13,429 bases of DNA from Calvatia gigantea (GCA_025093985.1 JACAAK010000069.1:1-13429); one strand, 5' to 3'. Shown: positions 1-9,384, numbered from the stretch's first letter. Notes: a model not told the origin generated them from the letters alone. A program made the numbers and translations.

Positions 1-263
1 TAAAAATTTTTTTTTAAAATTATTTTTTATTTTAAAATTAAAAAAGGTTTTTTAAAAAATAATTTTTAAAAATTTTTTTTATTTTAAAATTAAGTTTTAA
101 AATTTTTAAAAATGGTTTAAAAAACTTTTTTTTTTTAATTTTAAATTTTTTTAAAATTTTTTTTTTTATTTAATTTTAAAGATTTTAAAAAATTTTTTTT
201 AATTTAAAAATTTTTTGGTTTTTTAAAAAAAATTTTCCCATTAAATTTTTTTTTTTTTTTATT

Positions 264-327
<64 letters not shown>
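1..327. repeat. A/T homopolymer low-complexity block
   Basis: This block is almost only runs of A and T and ends in an uninterrupted run of 63 T at 265-327. I see no gene in it. The switch to ordinary mixed sequence at 328 is abrupt, which suggests a low-quality contig end or a collapsed artefact rather than a biological boundary. Confidence 0.75.
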
Positions 328-2579
328 CATAAAGTTTAGTAATTTATTGCTTAGTCAATTGATAATCTTTATTGTGTTGGATTATTTAATGACAAAAAAT
401 ATAATTTTGGTTTACTCATAATTCATTTTATATTTTCTCACACTTATGTAACAGTATACCTTAAGAAATTTTTAAACATATTTAATTTATATAAAAAATA
501 TAGTTTACAATATTTTATTTTGTTATCTATTTTATATAGATTTTAGGACTTACTTTTAGCAAGCCGCTCTACACCTTGCTAAATATTTGAAGTAATTTAA
601 TAGTTTAACTATTTATTGATTTACAATAATTTTCTTTTTTAAATCACATTCTTTCATTGTAGTTATTTTAAATTAAAGTCTTTTAAATAAAAAGGAAAAC
701 TTAAAGCTTTTCAATGTGAAATTAAAACAGTAATTAACATGGAAGATATTTGTTTGAGTGTAGTATAGAACTTATTAGAAATAAAATTTAAAAGGTTAAT
801 GTTATGTATTAATTACTAGAATTTGCTTTTTATTTTGCTCTTTATTTAGAAAATTTTAAAAGAAAAAGTTTTGCCCTAGTATAACATAACTTGCTAAATT
901 AATAAACATTTTATATAGTAGTGTTTCATTATTATGAATTTATAGTTAATTGAAAGTTTTAATATTATTTTAATAATTTAGCTAAATATTATGCTTTCTA
1001 TAAATTTTAATTTATAAAAAAATAGCTTATTTTATTATTCGAGTAGATTACATTAAACTAATAAAAAATATTTATTCCCTTTCTTTATAAATTATTAATT
1101 AATTATCAAAATTAACTTAAGTAATTTTTAAATGTAATTATTTTATTAAAAAGTTGCTAACTTTGAATTAAATCTGCTTATTTAAAATATAAATATTAAT
1201 ATTTTGTATTTATTGTTAAACATTTGAACCTAACGAGCTTCAGCTTGCTGCAGGCTACTAGCAGGCTACTTTAACCCCCTAATGTAAATATTGGCCCCTA
1301 ATATTATTTAATATTAGTTAGAAATAGTTATTAGTTTAATAGAAGATATTTTTAAATATAAATATAAAAGATAATTATTAATCAAAAAGCCTGCACAAGC
1401 AAAGTGCTTTGTGGAAGCAACCTAGCTTTTTTAATCAAATTTATGTAAAGCTATTTAAACTTAGTTTCTTCTTTAATTAATATATTAATTATTAAAATAT
1501 AATTAATATTTATTTATAAATATTAGTCAATCTTCTTTCTAATTGTAGCTTATATTTTAGACTGCCTTTTTTAACAACAGCTAGCATTTATTATAAAGCT
1601 AGTAAATTTAATTTACTGAGAATTTTGTTTAAATTTTTCTTTTCAATATTATACTATTATTTTCTAACACCAAATGTAACTAGTAACTTTACTATTGATT
1701 GCTTTATTTAGAATTTGAGATACTACTATAGTTATTTGTTGGAAGCTATAGCATTATCTATGTTTTAGTATAAATTAATACAATATTAAAACAAGATATA
1801 CTAAACTAAACAATGTTTATTATTTATATTTTTATAAACTTAATATAATTAATATTATATAATAAAATAATTTAATATACTATTAGTAAAGTAATATTAT
1901 AATTGCTAGTAGCTATTATAATAATTTATAATTAACATTTAGAGCATATTTACAGTCAAATTATGAATATTAAGCTTAAAAAGAATTTATTACATTATTA
2001 TTAGGGTATATTAATTTAGTATATACTATTAGGTTTTCAAAAGTATATAAAGCGATCGAATAATAACTTAGAATAGTTAATTTAAGAATGTCCCCCTTTT
2101 ATGACTAGGTTGTATAGTACACTATTATTAATATTTGGAACATTTAGATTCAAATTTAATATCATGAATTTATTTTCATAACAAATATCTTAGGTTAGCC
2201 AGTAATATATGTTAACTTAATACATATCTATAGTAAATAAGATTATTTATCTGGCAGCTATATAAAATTTTTTTTAGCTTTACAGTAATTTAGTATTAAT
2301 TGGTTATTATTTTGATGTTGTAATGGACAATAAGTAGATCAATTAGGAAAAATTAATTCTATTTTCAAGTACAAGAAAAAGCTTCAAATATTAAATTTAA
2401 ATATAATAAGATATGATATAATATTTCAATTTAGTTATTTTAAAGTATACTCAATTTAGGTTTCATGATTTTTAAAGCAAGTAAATACTTTTTATAATGC
2501 TTTTTTAAAAGTAATTATTACATTTATTTGGAGTATAAAGTAAACCCCCTAAGGTAAACTATAGTTCTACTATTTTTTT
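328..2579. other. AT-rich non-coding region without recognisable genes
   Basis: About 2.2 kb of very A+T-rich sequence with stops in all frames. I looked for conserved small- and large-subunit rRNA motifs and for tRNA T-loops and found none. The only G+C-richer islands are at about 545-590, 1236-1310 and 1389-1430. The last contains an imperfect hairpin (CACAA-GCA-AAG-TGC-TTTGTG) of the same general type as hairpins elsewhere in the window. It is probably intergenic mtDNA. A strongly diverged or frame-broken gene cannot be excluded. Confidence 0.55.
1250..1270. repeat. Short tandem repeat in a GC-rich island
   Basis: Two adjacent copies of GCAGGCTACT, at 1250-1259 and 1261-1270, are separated by one A. 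The surrounding island (1236-1275) is much more G+C-rich than its neighbourhood and shares the GGCTA/TAGC words of the hairpin elements further right. Confidence 0.6.
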
Positions 2580-3460
2580 AAAATTACCATTTAATAACTT
2601 TTTATAAAAATATATAATAACACTTTTTTTAAAATTTAAAAAAATTTTTTTTTAAAAAAATTAAATTTTATTTTGTTAAAGGGTTTAAGAATCTATAAAT
2701 TTTTTATAAAAATTTAAGATATAAAAAATTATTTTTAAAAAGTTTTTTATTTTTAATAAAAATTCAAAAATTAACTTTTAAAATCCTTTAAAAAATTTAC
2801 TAATTTAAGAAAATTACTTTTTTTTTTCGTAAGAAATTTTTTACAAAACTTAGCCCCCTTAAAGAATATGCTTTAGTTAAAAACAAAATTTCTTTTTTAA
2901 AAATTTTAAAAATTTCAATAGTTTTGCTTTAAAAAATTAATAAAATTTTAATTAAAAAAAACCAAGGCAAAGAAAAAATTTAAAACAAAAATATTTTAAA
3001 TTTTAAAAAACCGGTTTCCTTTTCCATCAATTTTTCCTAATTAGATAGTCTGAAGCAATTTTTTTACTAATAAAAAATAAAACAAAAAATGTAACCCTTT
3101 TTTATAATTTTAAGTTACATTTTTTGGGAACCCTTTAAAATAATAGTACCCGCTTTCTTTTGCCTGTTAAAATTACGGGGGTTCCTATAATAACCGGGAG
3201 TTTTTGCTTTTTGCTAAAAACCCCCTTTAAAAAATTTTTACGTTTTTTAAAATGGTTAAAAAAATTTTTTAAAGCAAAAAGAAAAATAGCAAAAACCCTT
3301 TTTAAAATATTTTTTTTATTTTTGCAAATTTTCAGCTTTACCTGTACGTAAAAAAAAATAAATAAAAGAACTATCCTATTTCTTTCCCCTCCCCCAAAAC
3401 AAAAAATTTAACCCTTTTTAAATTCCCCCTTAAAGGTGATAAAAATGAGAAAAGATTTTA
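2580..3460. other. Homopolymer-rich AT spacer, no supported gene
   Basis: This stretch is dominated by A and T runs with occasional CCCC or GGGG runs, increasingly so from 2600 to 3060. A 63-codon open stretch on the plus strand (3160-3351) begins at TTG and encodes mostly Phe, Lys and Leu from homopolymer runs. I regard it as chance. Nothing here resembles a known mitochondrial gene on either strand. Confidence 0.5.
3084..3125. repeat. 12-bp perfect inverted repeat (hairpin)
   Basis: AAAAAATGTAAC at 3084-3095 pairs perfectly with GTTACATTTTTT at 3114-3125 across an 18-nt A/T-rich loop. The GTTAC core makes it more than a simple A/T coincidence. It could be a transcript-processing hairpin, but there is no supported gene beside it. 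Confidence 0.55.
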
Positions 3461-3497
3461 AGGGTCTGCAGTTTAATCTATAATTTAAGGGAAAAAA

Positions 3498-3958
3498 TTA
3501 CTGCATCCCAATGATACTGTTAAATTTATCAAAAAAAATTCCCATGATAGTAAAATTTTTGTTAAAAGTTCCTATATTAATAAAACTGTGATCCACATAA
3601 ACCCACTTTATAAAAAGCTATACTCTTAATATTTAAATTATTAAAATACCAAAGTTTCTATATGGATCCTGTTTTCCCAACCTAAAAACGGAAATAATGA
3701 CCCAATATTGGTTTCTATAATTCCCAAAAAAATTTTAACTTAAAGAAATTTTTCCCCTTTAAACATAATATGCTACTAAATACTTAAACCCATAACAATT
3801 TTGCACCTGCTATTGAATTTTTATACTAAATGTTTGACCTACATTATCATCAAACCCTAAGAACTTTTTAATAAAAAAGTTACAGCTAATAACATATTTC
3901 ATGGCTATGATCATAAGTATTATATTTTTCTATTTATATAATCCTAAATTCCTTTTAA
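3498..3958 (-). pseudogene. Possible frame-broken reading frame, unknown product
   Basis: On the minus strand, several open stretches follow one another in different frames. About 30 codons start at an ATG near 3901 (MKYVISCNFFIKK then FLGFDDNVGQTF). About 30 codons lie near 3630-3720 (containing YWVIISVFRLGKQDPYRNF). About 39 codons end in TAA at 3498 (containing KWVYVDHSFINIG and IMGIFFDKFNSIIGMQ). The residue mix (Trp, Asp, Gly, His among Phe/Ile/Asn) looks more like protein than the homopolymer-derived frames nearby. I do not recognise a family. Since certain genes in this window break frame in the same way, this may be an accessory mitochondrial or plasmid-derived gene. Open stretches of this size also occur by chance in such DNA. 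Confidence 0.25.
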
Positions 3959-4060
3959 AAAATAATAATATTGATAAATTCATTGTTTTTTTAGTTCTAG
4001 CTACTAAATTCTTGTTACTTTTAAATAATTGCTGCACTTAATTTTATAAGCCTAAAAAAA

Positions 4061-4087
4061 TAGTAGTAGCATTCGCTACGCTAGGCT
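4061..4087 (+). repeat. 27-bp direct repeat, copy 1
   Basis: An exact 27-base match to 4490-4516. It begins TAGTAGTAGC and continues through the hairpin TAGC-ATTC-GCTA (4067-4078) into CGCTAGGCT. A further palindrome, CTAGGC-TT-GCCTAG, starts in its last bases (4081-4094). The two copies flank trnA at about 430 bp spacing. Confidence 0.85.
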
Positions 4088-4105
4088 TGCCTAGAAAAAG
4101 TAAGC

Positions 4106-4130
4106 TAGCCTAGCGTACGCTAGTGGCTGC
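4106..4130 (+). repeat. 25-bp inverted repeat, copy 1, with CTAGCGTACGCTAG palindrome
   Basis: Its reverse complement matches 4785-4809 exactly over 25 bases. The core is a perfect 14-bp palindrome, CTAGCGTACGCTAG (4110-4123), flanked on one side by TGGCTGC. It belongs to the TAGC-N4-GCTA hairpin family. The pair brackets trnA in inverted orientation. Confidence 0.85.
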
Positions 4131-4389
4131 AGCTAATGTGATAGGCAAGTCAGCAAAAGTCTAATCCATACTGGGCCCTAAAGTTTACTAGGCTTTACCT
4201 ATTCTGGCCTAGTTGTAGACAAACTAATACCGCTATAAATACTCTGCCACTGGAACAGATAAAACAAAATCTACTCCAGAGCTAAAATTAACCCCTTTTT
4301 ACTAGCTGTTGATGAAATAAAAAAGTAAGCTAGCCTGTTGTTTAGCAAAGGCTAGTCTAGTAAAGCTACTGCAAGTCTTAATTTCTTAA

Positions 4390-4460
4390 TGGAGAAAGAT
4401 AGATTCGAACTATCATATTTGTAGTGCAAATACAACTGATTACCATTATCAGATTCCCCC
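4390..4460 (-). tRNA. tRNA-Ala (anticodon UGC)
   Basis: A complete 71-nt cloverleaf reads on the minus strand. The acceptor GGGGGAA pairs with TTTCTCC (two G-U pairs) and the discriminator is A. The D-stem is TGAT/ATCA with loop AATGGTA. The anticodon stem is TTGTA/TACAA around loop TTTGCAC, giving anticodon TGC at positions 34-36. The variable loop is ATAT. The T-stem is GATAG/CTATC with canonical loop TTCGAAT. CCA is not encoded, as expected for a mitochondrial tRNA. It lies about 460 bp downstream of cox3 on the same strand, between the two copies of a 27-bp direct repeat. The structure is intact despite the many frameshifts in neighbouring genes. Confidence 0.93.
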
Positions 4461-4489
4461 CTTAATTAATTAATAGTATTTATTTTATA

Positions 4490-4516
4490 TAGTAGTAGCA
4501 TTCGCTACGCTAGGCT
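4490..4516 (+). repeat. 27-bp direct repeat, copy 2
   Basis: Identical to 4061-4087 and including the hairpin TAGC-ATTC-GCTA at 4496-4507. The sequences diverge immediately beyond the 27 bases on both sides. Confidence 0.85.
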
Positions 4517-4784
4517 GTTCCTATAGCCTTGTTTATCAAAAAAATTTGATGTGAACATCAAAGACTAGGATTGCTTTACCTAGCTAAAGGCACTTTCCTT
4601 GTCCTTGCTAAAGCCAGGCTTTGTTGATTTAATCAACTCTAACTCTTTTATATTTTAATAATTTAAATACATATCTTTTAAGTTAAAAGCTTAGTTAAGC
4701 TAGTCTTGCTAAGCCTAATGCTAGTTAAAGCTAATTAATTAAACTGGTTCTTAATAATTATAGCAAATTAGTGGGGTTGTAGTT

Positions 4785-4809
4785 GCAGCCACTAGCGTAC
4801 GCTAGGCTA
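4785..4809 (-). repeat. 25-bp inverted repeat, copy 2, with CTAGCGTACGCTAG palindrome
   Basis: Exact reverse complement of 4106-4130, with the 14-bp palindrome at 4792-4805. Similarity continues a few bases to the left with one mismatch (AGTTGC against AGCTGC). Confidence 0.85.
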
Positions 4810-4922
4810 CTAGCAGTCTTTTAGCTGTAATAGCTTACGTTAGGCTCTGCGAAATAGTACTAAACAATTAAAATACAAAATAGTTAAATAAACCTACTAG
4901 TGTTTTAAAAGTAAGCTAGCAA

Positions 4923-5723
4923 TTAAGTGTTACCCAGAAGTAACAGCAACAAATAAGAATAACCAAACTACATCTACAAAGTGCAGTATAAAATACTAGC
5001 TTCAAAGTTAAAGTGGTGTTTTGTAGTACTATGGTAATTAATAATTCTAGATAAAGCTACAGTAATAAATATTGTTCCTACTATTACGTGTAATCCGTGT
5101 AATCTGTACTACAGAAGAAAGCTGAACATAAACACTATCAGCTATTGTAAATCCAGCTTCAGAATATTCTAGTTTTGTAAAGCAGTGAATACTATAGCTA
5201 AAATATTGTAAAGATTACTCCATCTATAGTTCCTTTCTATTTCCAGCTATTAGGCATGGTGTCCATATGTAATGAAAGCACCACTACTTAATAATAAGAA
5301 TGTATTTAATAATGGTATAGCAAAAGGATCTAATGGTGTTATACCTACTGGGGGCCAAGAACCTCCTATTTCTATAGCAGGAGATAAACTAGAATGGAAG
5401 AAAGCCAGAAATAGATAGAAAGCAATACTTCACTAACGATAAATAATACTATACCAAACATTAATCCGTTTTTTACTTCTTTTGTATGGTGTCCTAAATA
5501 AGTTCCTTCTATAACTACATCTCTAACCATAATATCATTCCAAATAGTTTTAAATATAAACCTGAAGTTAAAATATATCCACCATATGGATAACCGTGCA
5601 TATAAGTAACTGCACCTATTGTTAAATTTAATAATGAGAAACTAGTTAATATTGGCCAAGGAGATGGATCTACTAAATGAAAAGGAAAATGTTGAATTTA
5701 TTAATTGTATTATTTTGTAACAT
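4923..5723 (-). CDS. cox3: Cytochrome c oxidase subunit 3 (frame-broken copy)
   Basis: Core membrane subunit of complex IV in the mitochondrial inner membrane. It starts at ATG (5721-5723) and ends at TAA (4923-4925). The family wording is continuous across frames: [14 protein letters not shown] near the start, then [83 protein letters not shown], and [14 protein letters not shown] near the end. The span is 801 nt, and adding back about a dozen missing bases gives roughly 270 residues, the usual fungal length. The frame breaks at least twelve times, for example near 5687, 5526, 5405, 5251, 5232, 5201, 5174, 5127, 5104, 4984, 4942 and 4934. Nearly all are explained by loss of one G or T from a short run. 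Sequencing error is likelier than decay, because residues expected in the family are retained throughout. A nuclear copy is the alternative. Confidence 0.93.
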
Positions 5724-6004
5724 TTTCTATTTTGTTTAAATATTAGCCTTAACATTCTATTTTCAACCTTTAGGCTTGCCGAAAAATAACATACTAGCAA
5801 CCTGGCTGCAATATTGCAAGGCGGCTACTGCTATAACAGCTCAAGCTGCAGCGTATAAACTGCTGCAATATAGAATTACTTAGTATATACTAATATATTT
5901 TTATTGTTTATTTGTTTTAACTTTATATTTTTATATTAATATAAGATACTTTTATAGGTGTTTTTTAATAAGGTCTTTCCTTGATGTAGCGACAGATATA
6001 AATT
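5724..6004. other. Spacer upstream of cox3
   Basis: No gene is recognised. A G+C-richer island at about 5770-5875 contains GCAATATTGC and several GCTGC/GCAGC words able to form short hairpins. The right side (5876-5960) is plain A/T. A promoter for the minus-strand unit could lie here, but I see no recognisable consensus. Confidence 0.5.
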
Positions 6005-6495
6005 TGGGGTTTTTTTTTGGGAATTAAAAATTTAAAAAAAAATTTTTTTTTTTCCCCTTTTCCCGGGAAATTTTTCCCCCAAAAAAAAAAAAAAAAAGGG
6101 GATTTTTCCCCCCCCCTTTTTTTTTTTCCAAGGGAAAAAAAGGGGGGAAAAAAAGCCTTTTTTGGGGTTTAGGAAGGGGGAAAAAAAAGGGGGAAAATTA
6201 AAAAAATTTTTAAAAATTTTAAAAAAAAGGGGGTTTTTGGGGGCCCCCCTTTTTTTTTCAAAAGGGGTTTTTTAAAAAAAAAAAATTTTTAAAAAAACTT
6301 TAAAAAAAAAAAAAAACCCCTTAAAATTTTTTCTTTTTTTTCCCAAATAAACCTTCCCAAAAACCCCCTTTAAATTTTTTTCCCCCCCTTTTTTTTAAAA
6401 TTGGTTAAAAAAAAATTTTTGGGGAAAAAGGAAAAAAATTTTTTAAAAAAGGAAAAAAAAATTTGGGGGAAAGGGGGCCCCCAAAAAAAAAAAAA

Positions 6496-6527
<32 letters not shown>

Positions 6528-7340
6528 TTTTAAAATTTTTTTTTGGCCCAAAAAAAAAAACCCCCGGGGGGAAAAGGGGGGCCCCCCCCCCGGGGAGGGT
6601 TTTTTTTTTTGTTTTTTTTAAAAAAAATTTTTTTTTTTTTTTTTTTTAAAATTTTTTTAAAAAAAAAAAAATTTTTTTTTTTTTCCTTTTTTTTGGGGAA
6701 AATATTTTAAAACCCGGGGGAAAAAACCCCAAAAAAACTTTAAAAATTAAAAAACCGGGTTTTTTTAAAAAAAAAAATTTTTAAAAAAAAACCCTTTTTT
6801 AAAAAAAAATTTTAAATTTTTTAAAAAAGGGGAAAAAAAAAACCCCCCAAAAAAAAACCCGGGGGTTTTTTAAAAAAAAAATAAAAATTAAAAAAAAAAA
6901 ATTTTTTTTTTTAAAAAAAAGGAAATTTTTTAAAAAGGGGAAAATTTTTAAAGGATTTTTTGGGGGCCTTTTTAAAAACTTTTTTTAAAATTTTAAAAAA
7001 AAAAAAAAAAAAAAAATTAAAAAGAATTTTTTTAAAAAAAAACCCCGGGGGGGCCCCCCCTTTTTTCAAAACAAATTTTTTTTGGGTTTTTAAACCCCCG
7101 TAAAAAATTTTTTTTTTAATTTAGGCCCCGGGGGGTTTTTTTTTTTTTTTAAATTTAAAAAAATTTAAAACCAAAAAAAAAAATTTTTTTTTTTTTTCCC
7201 CCTTTTTTTTTTTTTTTTTGGGGGCCCCCCTAATTTTTTTAAAACCAAATTTTTTTTTGGGGAAAACCAAAAAAAAAAAAATTTTAAAACGGAAAAAATT
7301 TTTTTTTTTTTTTTTTTAAACCTTTTTTTTTTTTTAAATT
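6005..7340. repeat. Extreme homopolymer-stretched block
   Basis: Over about 1.3 kb nearly every base sits in a run of two to more than twenty identical bases, including long G and C runs such as those at 6545-6600. Normal sequence resumes abruptly near 7336. A plus-strand open stretch at 6401-6649 encodes only Lys, Phe, Gly and Pro repeats, so it is an artefact. The pattern looks like an over-called homopolymer consensus rather than natural DNA. Any real gene between ORF1 and cox3 would be unreadable here, including the continuation of ORF1. Confidence 0.8.
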
Positions 7341-7347
7341 GATTCAG

Positions 7348-7695
7348 CTAATACCTTTTTTTGATTATATCTGGTGATTTTTTAAGGTAAAGATTATTTT
7401 TAATCCACTCATTTTTAACAGTATAATAAGAAGAAAGAAGTCCTAATCCTGCTCCACCAGTTAAAACAATTTTCCCTTTAAATTTATTAGATATTCCAGC
7501 TTCCAAGTATTTATTATTAACATTTTCATAGTAATAATAATCTTGAAACATTAAAATAACGTTTGTAAAAAAAAGGAATAAAATAAAGCATAATTTTTGC
7601 CAAAAATTAAATTCTTTAAAAATGTACAATAAATCAAATTTATTAGAACTAAATGAAAGCAAAACAAAAAAAAATAAAAGGCTAGAAATAGCCAA
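7348..7695 (-). CDS. ORF1, unidentified mitochondrial membrane protein (probably partial)
   Basis: An open frame of 115 codons directly downstream of nad6 and in a different frame. The apparent first codon is TTG, so the true start is unsettled; the first in-frame ATG encodes the Met of LMFQD, about 49 codons in. The product has two strongly hydrophobic N-terminal segments (about residues 3-25 and 33-50), then a Tyr-rich turn (QDYYYYENVNNKY), then KGKIVLTGGAGLGLLSSYYTV, a Gly-rich hydrophobic segment that may be a third membrane span, then a basic tail. I do not recognise it as a standard mitochondrial gene. From memory, some basidiomycete mtDNAs carry unnamed proteins with hydrophobic N-termini and a TGGA-type Gly/Ala segment; this is a loose resemblance only. 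The TAG at 7348 lies beside an A-run and the homopolymer block, so the protein may continue. Confidence 0.5.
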   Translation of the reverse strand: MAISSLLFFFVLLSFSSNKFDLLYIFKEFNFWQKLCFILFLFFTNVILMFQDYYYYENVNNKYLEAGISNKFKGKIVLTGGAGLGLLSSYYTVKNEWIKNNLYLKKSPDIIKKRY

Positions 7696-7729
7696 GGCTT
7701 GTCTGCTATAGCTAAAACTAGGCTTAGTA

Positions 7730-8466
7730 TTAGATATAGTGGGGGAGCAGTTTCTTTTACATTTATACTATTGCTAGATAAATGTGCATTTTTTTCAGTA
7801 TTATTAATTTTAGAAATTTCTATTGTAGCAAACATAGCTAATAGTAATATTACACTTAAAGTAATTAATAATACGCCCCCTAAAATATATAAACTGTAAA
7901 CCCAATGATTCTATTTGTTGGAAGTCTGTAATAATTACATCACTACTTTGACTTGTAAAAATAGTAGCTGCAGCTGATAAATGGTTATTAGTTATAATAG
8001 AATTGATTAAATCAATAATACTACATTAGACCAATTATTAGCCAAGTCATTACTTGTACCAGATAATAAAGTATTTAAATAAGTTATTTTATCTAAGAAT
8101 ATAGATATAGCGGTACATTATTAAAGTTAAATGGTATAATACAAAAATTATAAAAAAAAATAAAGAACCTATTGCTATAGCTAAAGGTAAATTTTTAGTA
8201 TATTGGCTACCTGTTTCAAAATATCTGTTAATTTAATATTAATCATCATAATAACGAATAAGAATAAAACTGCTATAGCTCCCAAAATAAACTATAATGT
8301 AGGAAATTTCCCACAAAATTTATTCCTATTAGAATTAAAATCCTGCACCAGATACGAAAGTAGAAATTAAGAAGATTACTGAAATTACAGGATTTTTGGA
8401 TGTAATAGAGAATACACTAGATAATAATGTAGCAAAAGCTAACATATTTTCAAATATTGTTGTCAT
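7730..8466 (-). CDS. nad6: NADH dehydrogenase subunit 6 (frame-broken copy)
   Basis: Membrane-arm subunit of respiratory complex I in the inner membrane. The start is ATG at 8464-8466 (MTTIFENMLAFATLLSSVFS). SKNPVISVIFLISTFV follows, then the words LIGINFVG, VYFGAIAVLFLFVIMMINI and TGSQYTKNLPLAI. The middle loop holds NTLLSGTSNDLANNW and TIFTSQSSDVIITD. The last membrane segment is GGVLLITLSVILLLAMFA. These appear in shifting frames, with breaks near 8335, 8307, 8283, 8220, 8105-8115, 8010-8020, 7880 and 7741. The most likely stop is TAA at 7730-7732, which needs one C fewer in the C-run near 7741-7745. In the sequence as given the frame runs on to 7551. The span of 737 nt (about 245 residues) suits fungal nad6. 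ORF1 lies immediately downstream. Confidence 0.88.
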
Positions 8467-8572
8467 TTTTTATTTTAAATTTCAAAACATAGCTTTATTA
8501 TTAACCATCTGCTAGTCTGCTGCTATAAATTATAGGCAACAGTATCTAAACAAAAATTAATATAAGCTAGCC

Positions 8573-8595
8573 ACATCCTAGCAAAGCAAGGATGT
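8573..8595. repeat. Hairpin with AAA loop
   Basis: ACATCCTAGC and GCAAGGATGT form a 10-bp stem with one mismatch around an AAA loop. It shares the AAA-loop design of the hairpins at 8980, 9012 and 9846. Confidence 0.65.
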
Positions 8596-8642
8596 AGATG
8601 CCTAAATATAAAATTATAAATTATTTTATATTTGATATTTAT

Positions 8643-8666
8643 TAATTAATAATTAATTATTAATTA
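8643..8666. repeat. 24-bp perfect A/T palindrome
   Basis: TAATTAATAATT followed by its exact reverse complement. It contains only A and T, so chance or microsatellite-like slippage is possible. A perfect cruciform-capable sequence of this length is nonetheless notable. Confidence 0.6.
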
Positions 8667-8979
8667 ATTAAAAGGCAAAGACTAAACATAAAAAAAGATT
8701 TAAAACTAGCATTAATAACTAGTAGCAGATACTTGATTTTATAAAAAAAGTCTAGCTTTAGCAAGTCCACCACAAGATTGCAGCTTTAAGGCTGGTGCTA
8801 GGCTTTTACTTGAAATTAAACTAAAATTTTATTAGCTTTTATTAGTTTAGTAGGTTTAACCAAAAATTAGTGACCTTAAACTTATTATAACTAAATAATA
8901 CTATTTCTAAAGCTAATATTAAAATATATCAGGTGTAGCAGCGGCCAAAGGCTGATCTGGCCTACTAGTTGTAGCGGCG

Positions 8980-8994
8980 GCTTACAAAGTAAGC
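8980..8994. repeat. Perfect hairpin GCTTAC-AAA-GTAAGC
   Basis: A 6-bp perfect stem with an AAA loop, extendable by G-U pairs into CGGCG/TGCTG on the outside. Confidence 0.75.
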
Positions 8995-9011
8995 TGCTGC
9001 TAGTAAGCCTT

Positions 9012-9026
9012 GCAGACAAAGTCTGC
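9012..9026. repeat. Perfect hairpin GCAGAC-AAA-GTCTGC
   Basis: A 6-bp perfect stem with an AAA loop, 17 bp from the previous hairpin. The outer bases CTT/AAG also pair if one G is bulged. Confidence 0.75.
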
Positions 9027-9384
9027 CAAGCTGCAGTTAGTGAGTTACAAAGCCCTGTTTTAAGGCAGAGTAGCAATACAAATCATATTAATATTGGTTA
9101 TATAATTTTATAAACTTAAGGCAGGATGTTTAACATTCTAAAGGTTTATTGCAACCTTACTTTTAAGTGGGAGGGGAAAATAACTTTACGATGTTTAAAG
9201 AATTAATCTTTAAGTTTAACATTAAAACTTGAATAAATCTAATTTCAATTAATTTATGAAAGGAAAGGGGGAAATAAATATAAATTAATTTTTATTAAGA
9301 TTTTGAATAGAAATAATACTAGCTGCGCTAATTATTTTAGTAAATAATAAGCTATTGTTTTTTTATAAAATTATAAACCTTTAC

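Larger units (their letters stand above)
4461..4922. other. Spacer between cox3 and trnA with repeat elements
   Basis: No gene is recognised. The spacer holds the second 27-bp direct repeat (4490-4516), a perfect 7-bp hairpin with a TGAA loop (TTTGATG 4545-4551, CATCAAA 4556-4562), and the second copy of the 25-bp inverted repeat (4785-4809). G+C-richer words such as GGCTA, CTAGC and AGCTAA recur throughout. Confidence 0.6.
8467..9370. other. Hairpin-rich spacer between ORF2 and nad6
   Basis: No gene is recognised. The spacer holds a mismatched 10-bp hairpin (8573-8595), a 24-bp A/T palindrome (8643-8666) and a G+C-rich island at 8938-9040 with two perfect AAA-loop hairpins. At 9075-9300 it holds mixed A/T sequence with G-runs, where I tried and failed to fold a tRNA. 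A 61-codon minus-strand open stretch (8891-9076) is read through the hairpin island and is not considered real. Confidence 0.55.

Noticed and set aside
328..2579. Mitochondrial rRNA gene
   Set aside because: None of the conserved small- or large-subunit core sequences was found and the composition is too A/T-rich.
3160..3351. 63-codon plus-strand open stretch
   Set aside because: It starts at TTG, consists mainly of Phe/Lys/Leu codons from A and T runs, and has no recognisable domain or neighbour support.
4061..4809. CRISPR array
   Set aside because: Only two direct copies about 430 bp apart with a tRNA between them. Hairpin repeats of mixed orientation are not an array.
6401..6649. 82-codon plus-strand open stretch
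   Set aside because: It is encoded entirely by stretched homopolymers (Lys, Phe, Gly, Pro tracts) within the artefact block.
7551..7729. Continuation of the nad6 frame past its likely stop
   Set aside because: Family length and a C-run near 7741 suggest nad6 stops at 7730. The rest overlaps ORF1 in another frame.
7699..7899. 66-codon plus-strand open stretch
   Set aside because: It is antisense to the conserved C-terminal part of nad6.
8891..9076. 61-codon minus-strand open stretch
   Set aside because: It is read through the G+C-rich hairpin island. The Ala/Leu-rich wording reflects the palindromes, with no family match.
9075..9300. A second tRNA in the spacer left of ORF2
   Set aside because: Several short stems form, but no canonical T-loop or consistent cloverleaf could be built on either strand.
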